This document shows positions 16,868 through 27,979 of a stretch of 64,000 nt of DNA, one piece after another. The stretch covers positions 248,001 to 312,000 of the forward strand of contig CAVZQE010000022.1 of assembly GCA_963777325.1 (NCBI GenBank), read 5' to 3'. The stretch is from JAFAXA01 sp963777325 (GTDB lineage Bacteria; Pseudomonadota; Alphaproteobacteria; Acetobacterales; Acetobacteraceae). The position numbers and the translations under genes were made by a program. The notes under the pieces are model-generated. The model saw nothing but the letters and a program-made list of their open reading frames with translations. It searched no databases and was not told the DNA's origin. The stretch's first letter is position 1, and the number at the start of each line of letters is the position of its first letter.

Positions 16868-17857
16868 CTACAGGCCCGTCTTGGCCAGCTCGTCCACCGT
16901 GTTCTTGTTCAGATCGACCAGCTCGTCCACGATGATGTTGTGGCCTTCCGGATGCACGACGCCGAGACCCGGGATCGTCATGCCGTCCTTGATCGGCTCG
17001 TTCCTGGCCAGCATGACGCCGAGGGTCACGAACACCTCGCCGGCCAGTTCCGGGTTCCACATGTAGCCGCCGGTGAGGACGCCCTCATGCACGAGCTTGC
17101 GCCCCTGCCCGGGCGAGAACGGCCCAAGCACCACGACCTTGCCCTTGAGGTGCCGCTCGTCGACCGCGCGGGCCGCCCCGATCGGACCCTGGCTGCCGAA
17201 CGCGAGAAAGCCCTTGAGGTCGGGATGCGCGCGCAGCAGGTCGAGCGCCGTGCTGCGCGACTGGTCCACGTTCTCGGCGACGCCATACCGGTCGCCGACG
17301 AGCTTCATGTCGGGCGCATGGGCCTTGATGTAGGCGATGGCCGCGTCGGCCCAGGCATTATGCAGCGGCACGGTGAGCGAGCCGACGAACACCGCGTATT
17401 CGCCCTTGCCGCCCATCGCCGCGATCAGGTTCTTGGCGTAGGCCTCGCCGAAGCCCTTGGCGGAGGCGAGCTCGAAATCTAGGTCGGTGTTCTTCTGCTT
17501 CGGCGATTCGTGCGTGACCACCTTGATGCCGGCCGCGAGCGCACGTCCGAGAACCGGCTCCAGCACCTCCGCGTCGTTGGGAACGACCCCGATCACGTCC
17601 ACCTTCTGCGCGATCAGATCCTCGATGGCGCGCACCTGCAGGGCCGGATCGGCGCTGGTCGGGCCGACCATGAAGGCTTTCACGCCGAGTTCGGCGCCCC
17701 GCTTCTTGATGCCCGCGTCCATGGCGTTGAACCAGGGAATGCCGCCGATCTTGACCACGACGCCGATCACCGGCTTCTCGGGCGAGGCTTGCGCCACGCC
17801 GGCGAAGCCGAGGAGTGCGGCGCTGGCGCAGAAAGCGCGACGAGACAGATCGATCAT
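16868..17857 (-). CDS. Sugar ABC transporter substrate-binding protein
   Basis: This is a periplasmic binding protein of the LacI/RbsB fold (peripla_BP_4), about 329 residues. The N-terminus MIDLSRRAFCASAALLG has a twin-arginine motif and a hydrophobic stretch ending at a VAQAS cleavage site, so export by Tat is likely. The mature part begins PVIGVVVKIGGIPWFNAMD, typical of ribose/autoinducer-type binding proteins. GGGGAGG precedes the ATG. It is the first gene of the operon SBP-ATPase-permease-permease-epimerase. Confidence 0.92.
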   Translation of the reverse strand: MIDLSRRAFCASAALLGFAGVAQASPEKPVIGVVVKIGGIPWFNAMDAGIKKRGAELGVKAFMVGPTSADPALQVRAIEDLIAQKVDVIGVVPNDAEVLEPVLGRALAAGIKVVTHESPKQKNTDLDFELASAKGFGEAYAKNLIAAMGGKGEYAVFVGSLTVPLHNAWADAAIAYIKAHAPDMKLVGDRYGVAENVDQSRSTALDLLRAHPDLKGFLAFGSQGPIGAARAVDERHLKGKVVVLGPFSPGQGRKLVHEGVLTGGYMWNPELAGEVFVTLGVMLARNEPIKDGMTIPGLGVVHPEGHNIIVDELVDLNKNTVDELAKTGL

Positions 17858-17926
17858 TCTTTTCCTCCCCGCCCCGATTCTCGCGGGAGCGTTCGCCATA
17901 CTATCCGTCGTTTCCGCTGTGACAAC

Positions 17927-19807
17927 TCACAGGAACCCCGTGGAGATCCACGGCACGAAGGCGATCACGAGGAGGCCGAGCAGCAGCATGAACAGATAGG
18001 TCCAGATGCGCTTCAGCCCGGCCTCGGGCGGCACGTCGCCGATGATGCAGGCGGCGTAATAGCAGAGGCCGAACGGGGGCGCGAACAGGCCGAGGCCCAT
18101 GGCGAGGATCACGACCATCGCATAGTGGACCTCGTTGACCCCCATCTGCTGCGCGACCGGGAACAGGAGGGGGCCGAACAGCACGATCGCCGGGATGCCC
18201 TCGAGCACGCTGCCGAGCACGATGAAGGCCGCGATCGAGACCAGCATGAAGCCGGAGGCGCCGCCCGGTATCGCCGCCATGGCGCGCGCCAGCTGGTGCG
18301 AGAAGCCCGATTGCGTCAGCGCCCACGCCATGGCGCTCGCCGCGCCCACGATGAACAGGATCGCGCCCGAGAGCGAGGCGGTCTGCACCAGCATCGGGCG
18401 CACCGCCCTCCACTCCAGGCCGCCCCGGTAGATGAGCAGGCCCGCGACGACCGCGTAGGCGATGCCGATGGTCGAAACCTCCGTCGCCGTCGCGACGCCT
18501 TCGACGACCGCGCTCCGGATCAGGAACGGCAGCAGCAGCGCCGGCAGCGCCACGATCAGCGTGCGCCCGACCACACGGGCGGAGGCGCGGGGTGCCTGGA
18601 CGCCGGCGCCGTCCTGCCCGGCCCGGCGCCAGGCGACGACCGCGAGCACCAAGGCCAGCACGATCGCCGGCAGGATGCCCGCCGTGAACAAGGCCGCGAT
18701 CGAGACGCCCGTCACCGAGGCGATCGCGATCAGCACGATCGAGGGCGGGATCGTCTCGCTCATCGCGCCGGACGCGGCCAGCAGCGAGAGCATCTCCCCG
18801 TCCTCCATCCCGCGTTTCCGCATTTCCGGAAACAGCACCGGCGCCACTGCCGCCATGTCCGCCGTCTTCGAGCCGGAGATGCCGGAGACCAGCAGCATCG
18901 CCCCCAGCAGGACGTAGGACATGCCGCCCCGGACGTGCCCGAGCAGGGACGCGAGAAACTCCACCATGACGCGGGCCATGCCCGTCCGGTCCACGAGCTG
19001 CCCCAGCAGCACGAACAGCGGCACGGCCAGCAGGATCAGGCTGCCCATGCCCTCGTCCATGCGGCCGACGACGATCGTGAGCGGCGTCGAGGTGACGCAC
19101 AGCAGGTAGGCCGACGTCGCCAGCGCGAACGCGAACGCAATCGGCACACCCGCCATCACCGCCAGCCCGAGCAGGCCGACGAAGAAGATGACCAGCGACC
19201 AATTTCCGGCGTCGGTCAGAGCCGGGGCCGCGAAATAGAGCAGCGCGGCCAGGCCTGCGAGCGCGCAGGCGACCGCCAGCACGTCCCGCATGTCGTGGCG
19301 CAGCAGCCGGAGCAGGCAACTCGCGAGGGCGAGGCCGCATCCGACCGGGATCGCCAGCGCCCGCACCATGCCGGACCAGCCCAGCGCCGGCGTTTCCACG
19401 AACGCCTGGTCCTGCACGTAGTCGAGGGCCGGCTGCATGATGAGGGCCAGGAACAGCAGCAGGGCGCCGGCCGCGAGCGCCTCCGCGCAGGCGCGCATCC
19501 GCGGCGACAGCACGCCGAGGAAGAAGGTGAGCCGCATGTGGTGCTCCCGCTGCACGGCGATCGCCGCGCCGAGCATCGCGAGCCACAGGAACAGGATGGA
19601 GGCGAGCTCGTCGCTCCAGATCAGCGGGCTTTGGAAGACCGCGCGCGCGATGATGCCCGCGAGCAGGATCAGCACTTCCGCGAGCACCACGGCGGCGGCC
19701 GGCAACTCGGTCGCGAGGCGAAGGCAACGCTCGGCGGCGCTCGCCAGGCCCCCGGCGCCTGTTGCGGAGACCGCCGGCGGAGGCTGGCGATGCGCCGCCA
19801 CGCTCAT
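17927..19807 (-). CDS. TRAP transporter fused small and large permease (DctQM)
   Basis: The 626-residue membrane protein fuses the TRAP small subunit (DctQ; WSDELASILFLWLAMLGAAI and REHHMRLTFF in the first 180 residues) with the large subunit (DctM; VGLLGLAVMAGVPIAFAFAL, VPLFVLLGQLVDRTGMA, GSKTADMAAVAPVLFPEM and IPPSIVLIAIA). It drives sodium- or proton-coupled uptake of an organic acid captured by the adjacent binding protein. The ATG at 19807 overlaps the stop of the binding-protein gene (ATGA). The fusion is natural, with no frameshift. Confidence 0.92.
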   Translation of the reverse strand: MSVAAHRQPPPAVSATGAGGLASAAERCLRLATELPAAAVVLAEVLILLAGIIARAVFQSPLIWSDELASILFLWLAMLGAAIAVQREHHMRLTFFLGVLSPRMRACAEALAAGALLLFLALIMQPALDYVQDQAFVETPALGWSGMVRALAIPVGCGLALASCLLRLLRHDMRDVLAVACALAGLAALLYFAAPALTDAGNWSLVIFFVGLLGLAVMAGVPIAFAFALATSAYLLCVTSTPLTIVVGRMDEGMGSLILLAVPLFVLLGQLVDRTGMARVMVEFLASLLGHVRGGMSYVLLGAMLLVSGISGSKTADMAAVAPVLFPEMRKRGMEDGEMLSLLAASGAMSETIPPSIVLIAIASVTGVSIAALFTAGILPAIVLALVLAVVAWRRAGQDGAGVQAPRASARVVGRTLIVALPALLLPFLIRSAVVEGVATATEVSTIGIAYAVVAGLLIYRGGLEWRAVRPMLVQTASLSGAILFIVGAASAMAWALTQSGFSHQLARAMAAIPGGASGFMLVSIAAFIVLGSVLEGIPAIVLFGPLLFPVAQQMGVNEVHYAMVVILAMGLGLFAPPFGLCYYAACIIGDVPPEAGLKRIWTYLFMLLLGLLVIAFVPWISTGFL

Positions 19808-20832
19808 GAGAGCGAGCCGGTCGCGGCCTCGAGCGCACCCCAAAGCTCGGGTCCGAACTTCTTCTTCCACTCGCCGTAGAAGCCCGCCTTGGTCAGCGCC
19901 GCGCGGAACGGCGCCTTGTCCACCTCCACGAAGGTGAGTCCCTTGCCGGAAAGCTGGTCGCGCAGCGTCTTGTCCAGTTGCGCCACGTCCCCGCGCTGCT
20001 CGACGCACGCCCGATCGAACTCGCGGTGGACGATCGCCTGCATGTCGCCCGGCAGCCGCCCCATCGCGCGCCGGTTGCCGAGCAGCCAGAACGGATCCCA
20101 GATGTGGTTGGTGAGGGCGCAGTATTTCTGAACTTCGTAGAGCTTGCCGGAGTCGATCGCGACCAGCCCGTTTTCCTGGCCGTCGACGAGATGCGTCTGC
20201 AGCGCCGTGTACAGCTCGTTGAAGTTGATCGAGGTCGGGTTGGCCCCGAGCGCCTGGAACAGCGACGTGAAGATTGGCGAGACCGGAACGCGGATATGAT
20301 AGCCCTTCAGATCCTCGGGCGTGCGGATCGGCTTTTCGGACGACGTGATCTGGCGGAAGCCGTTATCCGCCGCCTTGGCGACGACGAGCAGGCCCGACTT
20401 CTCGATCGCCGCCCGGACGGTCTCTCCCAGATGGCCGTCCATCGCCGGCCACACCTGATCGTATCCGGAGAACGCAAACCCGACATTGGTGATCGCCGCG
20501 CCGGGCGCGACCGTCGAGATGACGGAGCCCGCGATGTTCAAGAACTCGATTCCTCCGGCCCGCACCTGGGTCAGCAGGTCCGTGTCCGAACCGAGCTGGC
20601 TCGCCGGGAAGAACCGGATCTCGAGCCGTCCGCCGGTTGCCTCGCGGATACGTCCCGTCGCCTGCTCCAGCCGCGCGTTGATCGGCTGCGAGATCGTCTG
20701 GCCGGTGGCGAGCTTGTACGAGAATTCGGCGGCCCGCGCCCGGCCCGGCCGGATCGAGACCAGCGGCAGGGCGGCGGCGGCGGTCAGCAGCGAGCGGCGG
20801 GCAAGCGGCCGTCCCGCGATCGGATTGTTCAT
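19804..20832 (-). CDS. TRAP transporter substrate-binding protein (DctP family)
   Basis: The 342-residue periplasmic protein of the DctP family has an N-terminal signal with paired arginines (LARRSLLTAAAALPLVSI) ending near GRARAAEF, suggesting Tat export. Family signatures include GGIEFLNIAGSVISTV, PEDLKGYHIRVPVSPIF and VDGQENGLVAI. These fit C4-dicarboxylate or other organic-acid ligands; the exact ligand is unknown. It is the first gene of a two-gene TRAP operon, divergent from the LysR gene with which it shares a 139-base spacer. Confidence 0.92.
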   Translation of the reverse strand: MNNPIAGRPLARRSLLTAAAALPLVSIRPGRARAAEFSYKLATGQTISQPINARLEQATGRIREATGGRLEIRFFPASQLGSDTDLLTQVRAGGIEFLNIAGSVISTVAPGAAITNVGFAFSGYDQVWPAMDGHLGETVRAAIEKSGLLVVAKAADNGFRQITSSEKPIRTPEDLKGYHIRVPVSPIFTSLFQALGANPTSINFNELYTALQTHLVDGQENGLVAIDSGKLYEVQKYCALTNHIWDPFWLLGNRRAMGRLPGDMQAIVHREFDRACVEQRGDVAQLDKTLRDQLSGKGLTFVEVDKAPFRAALTKAGFYGEWKKKFGPELWGALEAATGSLS

Positions 20833-20947
20833 TCGGTTCCCCCTGAAACGGTCCGTTCGGCCGCGTTCTCGGCCGTGCGGGCTTGTTGTCGGGCGGGACG
20901 GTACGGCCTCTGTCCTTGCAGCACAATTCAGATTACATCGTGTTCCG

Positions 20948-20962
20948 TTTAGTGCCGCTAAA
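20948..20962. promoter_or_regulatory. Candidate LysR-type operator (TTTAG-N5-CTAAA)
   Basis: A perfect inverted repeat TTTAG-TGCCG-CTAAA lies in the spacer between the TRAP operon and the LysR gene, ten bases before the LysR start codon. It contains the T-N11-A core typical of LysR regulators. Its position suits autorepression of the regulator and possibly control of the TRAP genes. Confidence 0.5.
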
Positions 20963-20971
20963 GGTTCCCCG

Positions 20972-21874
20972 ATGCCCATTCCCATCCGGGCGATCAGCGT
21001 GTTCCACGCGGCGGCCCGCGCCGGCAGCATCTCGCGCGCCGCGAGCGAACTTGGCGTGACGCCCTCGGCGGTCAGCCAGCAGATCCACGCCCTGGAAGCG
21101 CATATCGGCACCGCCCTGATGGCCAAGGCCGGGCGCGGCGTCGTGCTGACCGAGGCCGGCGAGCGCTATTTCGCGCGCATTGGCGAGGAGTTCGAGCGCA
21201 TCGCGCAAGCGACCCAAGAGGTGCGGGGCGTACGGTCGGTCACGACGCTCGTTGTGCGCGCCACTCCGACGCTCTCGAGCAAATGGCTGCTGCCACGGCT
21301 CCGCGCATTTCTCGACGCCCATCCCAACCTGCAGCTCCGGCTCGATGCGACGACCGAAATGACGGAGTTCGGCCGGGAATCGGTCGATGTCGAAATCCGT
21401 CATGGCGACGGGCGCTATCCCGGCCTGTTCGTCGAAGGCCTGGCGGAGGAGCGCTTCGTGCCGGTCTGCGCGCCCGCCCTGCATCCTCCCGGCACTCTGG
21501 CGGCGCGCGATCTCCCGCAGGTGCGGCTGATCCATTCCGTGAAGAGCCAAATGCAATGGCCGCGCTGGTTCGCGCTGGCCGGAGTGGAACCGGCGCCTGG
21601 CTGGCGGCGGGTGCTGTTCGACCGCAGCCACATGGCGATCGACGCCGCCGTGGACGGTGTCGGCGTCGCGCTCGAAAGCGACCTGATGATGTGGCGCGAA
21701 TTGGCGGAGGGGCGGCTCGCCTGTCCGGTGCGCGAGCCGCCTTGCGTCGCCCTCACGACGCAGTGGATCGTCTGCCCGCACGACCATCTGCGGCGCGAAA
21801 AGGTGCGGCGGTTTCTCGCCTGGGTCGGCGCGGAGCGGAATGCGTGGCGCGCTTCGTTTAGCGGAGCTACGTGA
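20972..21874 (+). CDS. LysR-family transcriptional regulator (GcvA-like)
   Basis: This is a 300-residue LysR regulator. The N-terminal winged helix-turn-helix is clear (FHAAARAGSISRAASELGVT, PSAVSQQIHALEAHIG). The effector domain resembles the GcvA subgroup (DVEIRHGDGRYPGLFVEGL, ERFVPVCAPAL). It is transcribed away from the TRAP operon, the classical layout for a LysR gene controlling its divergent neighbour. The effector is presumably the TRAP substrate or a breakdown product. Confidence 0.93.
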   Translation: MPIPIRAISVFHAAARAGSISRAASELGVTPSAVSQQIHALEAHIGTALMAKAGRGVVLTEAGERYFARIGEEFERIAQATQEVRGVRSVTTLVVRATPTLSSKWLLPRLRAFLDAHPNLQLRLDATTEMTEFGRESVDVEIRHGDGRYPGLFVEGLAEERFVPVCAPALHPPGTLAARDLPQVRLIHSVKSQMQWPRWFALAGVEPAPGWRRVLFDRSHMAIDAAVDGVGVALESDLMMWRELAEGRLACPVREPPCVALTTQWIVCPHDHLRREKVRRFLAWVGAERNAWRASFSGAT

Positions 21875-21968
21875 TCCCGCCCGATCTTCTGGATTGTTCT
21901 GGCGGCGGCGCTCCGCCTAGATCGCCGCCGCGGGCGAGCCGTCCGCGCAAGGACGAGGGAACGCCACG

Positions 21969-23312
21969 ATGAATCTTTCCAGCCTGTTGCTCGCCCGCGC
22001 GGCGTCGGGCCGCCCGGTGCGCATGGGACTGATCGGGGCCGGGAAGTTCGGCTCGATGGTGCTGGCGCAGGCCCAGAGGATCGCCGGATTGCACGTGGTC
22101 GGGGTCGCGGATCTCGACGTCGCCAAGGCCCGGGCCTCTTTCGAGCGGGTCGGCTGGCCGGCGGAGCGCTACGCCGCGCGCACGCTGGAGGAGGCCGTGC
22201 GTTCGGGCGGAACCTGCGTGACCGGGGACGCCGCTTCGCTCGCATCCTGCCCCGAGATCGAGTGCATCGTCGAGGCGACGGGACATCCGATCGCCGGCAT
22301 CCGCCACGCGCTCGCGGCGATCGAGGGCGGCAAGCACGTCGTCATGGTGAACGTGGAGGCCGACGTGCTGTGCGGCCCGCTGCTGGCGGAGCGGGCGCGC
22401 GCGAGGGGCCTTGTCTACAGCATGGCCTATGGCGATCAGCCGGCGATCATCTGCGAGCTCGTCGACTGGGTGCGCTCCTGCGGCTTCGAGCTGGTGTCCG
22501 CCGGCAAGGGCATGAACTTCGAGCCGCGCTACCGCTATTCGACCCCGGACACGGTGTGGGGCTTCTTCGGCTGGACCGAGGAGGAGGTCGCCAAGGGCGA
22601 CTTCAACCCGAAGATGTACAACTCGTTCACCGACGGCACCAAGGCGGCGATCGAGATGGCGGCGGTCGCGAACGGCACCGGCCTCGACTGCCCGGACGCA
22701 GGCCTCGCCTTTCCCCCCGCCGGGCTGCACGACCTCGCCTCCGTGTTCAAGCCGCAAGCCGATGGCGGCCGTCTGGCGCGCGGCGGTCTGGTCGATATCG
22801 CCGCCAGCCAGGAACCGGACGGTCGGGAGGTCTACAACAACATCCGCTACGGCGTGTTCGTCACCTTCAAGGCGAACAACGAGTACACCCGCGCCTGCTT
22901 CAAGCAATACGGGCTGCTGACGGACAAGTCCGGCTGGTACGGCTCGATGTGGCGGCCGTTCCACCTGATCGGCCTCGAAACCAGCGTCAGCGTGCTGTCG
23001 GCGGTGCTGCGCGGCGAGCCGACCGGCACGCCCAAGGCGTTTCGCGGCGACGCGGTCGCGACCGCCAAGCGCGACCTCGGGCCCGGCGACGTCCTGGACG
23101 GCGAGGGCGGCTACACCGTCTGGGCGAACGCGATTCCGGCTTCGAGGAGCCTCGCGATCGGCGCGCTGCCGATCGGGCTTGCGCACAACGTGCGTCTCAA
23201 GCGTCCCGTCGCGAAAGACGACATCGTGCGGCTGGACGATGTCGAGCTCGAGCGTGATCTCGACGTCGTGGCGCTGCGCCGGGAGATGGAGGTGGCGGCG
23301 CGGGCCGCGTGA
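21969..23312 (+). CDS. NAD(P)-dependent oxidoreductase with SAF domain (homoserine-dehydrogenase-like)
   Basis: The 447-residue protein begins with a Rossmann fold (MGLIGAGKFGSMVL, then VVGVADLDVAKARA), continues with a Gfo/Idh- or DapB-like part (IECIVEATGHPIAGIRHALA, VVMVNVEADVLCGPLLAE), and ends in a SAF-type domain (KRDLGPGDVLDGEGGYTVWA, RLKRPVAKDDIVRLDDVEL). This architecture is known from carbohydrate or sugar-acid catabolic loci but the substrate is not fixed. It follows the LysR gene in the same direction, so it may process what the TRAP system imports. Confidence 0.82.
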   Translation: MNLSSLLLARAASGRPVRMGLIGAGKFGSMVLAQAQRIAGLHVVGVADLDVAKARASFERVGWPAERYAARTLEEAVRSGGTCVTGDAASLASCPEIECIVEATGHPIAGIRHALAAIEGGKHVVMVNVEADVLCGPLLAERARARGLVYSMAYGDQPAIICELVDWVRSCGFELVSAGKGMNFEPRYRYSTPDTVWGFFGWTEEEVAKGDFNPKMYNSFTDGTKAAIEMAAVANGTGLDCPDAGLAFPPAGLHDLASVFKPQADGGRLARGGLVDIAASQEPDGREVYNNIRYGVFVTFKANNEYTRACFKQYGLLTDKSGWYGSMWRPFHLIGLETSVSVLSAVLRGEPTGTPKAFRGDAVATAKRDLGPGDVLDGEGGYTVWANAIPASRSLAIGALPIGLAHNVRLKRPVAKDDIVRLDDVELERDLDVVALRREMEVAARAA

Positions 23313-23327
23313 CCGCCGCCTCGGGCC

Positions 23328-24800
23328 TCACTCCATCGCCAGTTCCCGGGGCGCTTGTCCGAGCGACACGCGGGGCACGAGCGTCGCGAGCACGAGCGTC
23401 ACGACGGTGATGACGAACACGCCCCAGAAGGTCAGATGGAGCGAGTGCCCGAGCGCCATTCGCACGGCGGGATCGCCGATCGCCTCGCCCGGATGGTCGA
23501 GCAGCCGCCGGATTTGGTCGTAGGAGACGGACGCGCCGGCGCCGCCGCCGCGGGCCAGGCTGAGATTGAGCACGCCGCCCAGCACCGCGGCCCCGAGCGT
23601 GCTGCCGAGATTGCGCGAGAAGATGTTGGACGCGGTGGCCGCACCCCGCTCCGCCCAGCCGACGCTGTCCTGGATGATGACGATGGCCGAGGTGCTGAGG
23701 AACCCCATGCCCAGCCCCATCACCGCCGAACCGGCGCCCGCCAGGACGGGCGACGCGCCCGGCCCGAGCAGCAGGAAGGCGAGCGCGCCGAACGGCATCA
23801 AGGTCGCGCCGAACAGCAGGGTCGCGCGCAGGCCGAAGCGCGCGAAATTGCGGGCGCAGAGCGTCGAGCCGATCGGCCAGCCGAGCACCATCATGGTGAG
23901 CGCGAAGCCCGCCACCAGCGCGGAGCGGTTCAGCACGCCCTGCACATACATCGGCAGGAAGGTGGTCAGTCCGATGATCGCCATGCCGCTCAGCAAGGTG
24001 GCGGCGTTGGCCGTCGCGATGGGTCGCCGCCCCCATAAGGCGAGCGTCATCATCGGATCGGGCGCACGCCGCTCCTGGAGCACGAACGCGGCCGCGCTCA
24101 GGACGAACACGCACGCGGCGACCAGCGTCCGGCCCTCCGAGCTGCCGAGTTCGGTGAAGGCCAGCATCACCGAAGCGACGGCGATCGCGAACAGGATCGC
24201 CCCCGCCGCGTCGACGCGGCGCGTCTTGCGGGCGACGCTCTCATGGAGGAAGGCGATGAACCCGGACGCGGCGGCGAGGCCGACCGGCACGTTGATCCAG
24301 AAGATCCAGGACCAGCTCAGATGCTGGATGATGAGACCGCCCGCAAGCGGTCCGAGCACCGAGGACATCCCCCAGACGCTCGCGAGCCAGCCCTGGATCT
24401 TGCCCCGTTCCCGCACCGAATAGAGGTCGCCGATGACGGTCAGGGCGACGGGCTGGATCGCGCCCGCGCCGATTCCCTGCACCAGCCGGAACGCGATCAG
24501 GGAGGTCATCGACCACGCGACGCCGCAAAGCGACGATCCGGCGAGGAAGATCGCGATGCCGACCAGCAGCACCGGCTTGCGCCCGTAGAGGTCGGCGAGC
24601 TTGCCGAACACGACGGTCGTGGCGGTCTGGGTCAGCAGGAAGGAGGAGAACACCCAGGAGTAGAGGTGCAGGTCGCCGAGCTGGCCGGCGATCTGCGGCA
24701 TCGCCGTGGAGACGATGGTCGCCTCGATCGCGATCATGAACATGGCCGCCATGACGGACGCCAGCACCAGCGGACGCCGCAGCCTCGGAGCTTGGGACAT
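23328..24800 (-). CDS. MFS drug-efflux transporter, EmrB/QacA (DHA2) type
   Basis: The 490-residue, 14-helix exporter begins VMAAMFMIAIEATIVSTAMP, the DHA2 motif, followed by GKLADLYGRKPVLLVGI (motif A) and FRLVQGIGAGAIQPVALTVI. The WSWIFWINVPVGLAAA segment is also typical. It converges with the oxidoreductase gene (15-base gap). It has no linked regulator or membrane-fusion partner, so it is probably a stand-alone multidrug exporter. Confidence 0.92.
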   Translation of the reverse strand: MSQAPRLRRPLVLASVMAAMFMIAIEATIVSTAMPQIAGQLGDLHLYSWVFSSFLLTQTATTVVFGKLADLYGRKPVLLVGIAIFLAGSSLCGVAWSMTSLIAFRLVQGIGAGAIQPVALTVIGDLYSVRERGKIQGWLASVWGMSSVLGPLAGGLIIQHLSWSWIFWINVPVGLAAASGFIAFLHESVARKTRRVDAAGAILFAIAVASVMLAFTELGSSEGRTLVAACVFVLSAAAFVLQERRAPDPMMTLALWGRRPIATANAATLLSGMAIIGLTTFLPMYVQGVLNRSALVAGFALTMMVLGWPIGSTLCARNFARFGLRATLLFGATLMPFGALAFLLLGPGASPVLAGAGSAVMGLGMGFLSTSAIVIIQDSVGWAERGAATASNIFSRNLGSTLGAAVLGGVLNLSLARGGGAGASVSYDQIRRLLDHPGEAIGDPAVRMALGHSLHLTFWGVFVITVVTLVLATLVPRVSLGQAPRELAME

Positions 24801-24902
24801 GACCGCCTAGTACGGCGTTTCGTCTCGGCGGGAAACCCGGGCTTGCAGGTACAGGAGGGCTGTGCAAACCGAAACGCGCGCGACCGCGCCGGAGGCGGCG
24901 GT

Positions 24903-25277
24903 TCATGAGGGCGGGGGCTGTGGCAGCAGCGTGCGCACGGTGTTGAGCAGTGCCGAAGCCGTGAACGGCTTCGTCAGCACGGCGTCCTTGCTGCCGAGCC
25001 GGCCGAGCCCGGCGAGCGCTTCTGGCCGGCCGCTCATGTAGATGATCGGAACGTCCGGGCGTTGACCCCGCAGCAGCCGCGCCACTTTCACGCCATCCAG
25101 CCGTCCCGGCATCTGGATGTCCGTCACCAGCAGGGTCAGCTGCGCCAGCCGCTGGCGGATGACGCTTTCGGCCTCATCGCCGTTCTCCACGCCGCACACC
25201 TCGAAGCCGGCATCGCTCAACTCCTCCGCGAAGATCATGCGGATCAGCACCTCGTCTTCTACCAGGAGGATGCACAT
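24903..25277 (-). CDS. Single-domain response regulator (CheY-like receiver)
   Basis: The 124-residue protein is a stand-alone receiver domain. The acidic pair is in LLVEDEVLIR, the phospho-acceptor Asp in LLVTDIQMPG, the Thr/Ser switch in IIYMSGRPE, and the conserved Lys in VLTKPFTASALL. No output domain is attached. GGAGGG lies before the ATG. No histidine kinase is nearby, so its partner is elsewhere on the chromosome. Confidence 0.9.
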   Translation of the reverse strand: MCILLVEDEVLIRMIFAEELSDAGFEVCGVENGDEAESVIRQRLAQLTLLVTDIQMPGRLDGVKVARLLRGQRPDVPIIYMSGRPEALAGLGRLGSKDAVLTKPFTASALLNTVRTLLPQPPPS

Positions 25278-25420
25278 GGGCCCTCCGGACGGGGAGGCAG
25301 GTCTCGCAATCGTTCGGCGAGGTCGTCGGCACGCGCGATCATTCCGCAGTAACGCGCAAATCCTCGGGAGGCTCAGCTACTCTGGTTCAACACCGCATGA
25401 GCGGCGGCGAGGGCGCAGCG

Positions 25421-25471
25421 TCACACATCCAGATTCGCGACCTTCAGCGCGTCGTCCACGAGCACGTCTAC
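25421..25471 (-). repeat. Duplicated gyrB 3' tail fragment
   Basis: About 50 bases downstream of gyrB repeat the end of the gene: in one minus-strand frame they encode VLVDDALKVANLDV then TGA, against IVGNALKVANLDV then TAG in gyrB itself. The two copies start about 70 bases apart and differ by a few bases over roughly 27. It may be the scar of a recombination that replaced the end of gyrB or of a lost paralogue. Confidence 0.65.
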
Positions 25472-25488
25472 TCCAATGGACGGGGTTC

Positions 25489-27921
<2,433 letters not shown>

Positions 27922-27979
27922 TCGGTCGAGCGTCTCCAGAGCGGGGGCCGTACGGGGAAGTACTATAGATATATAGCGC

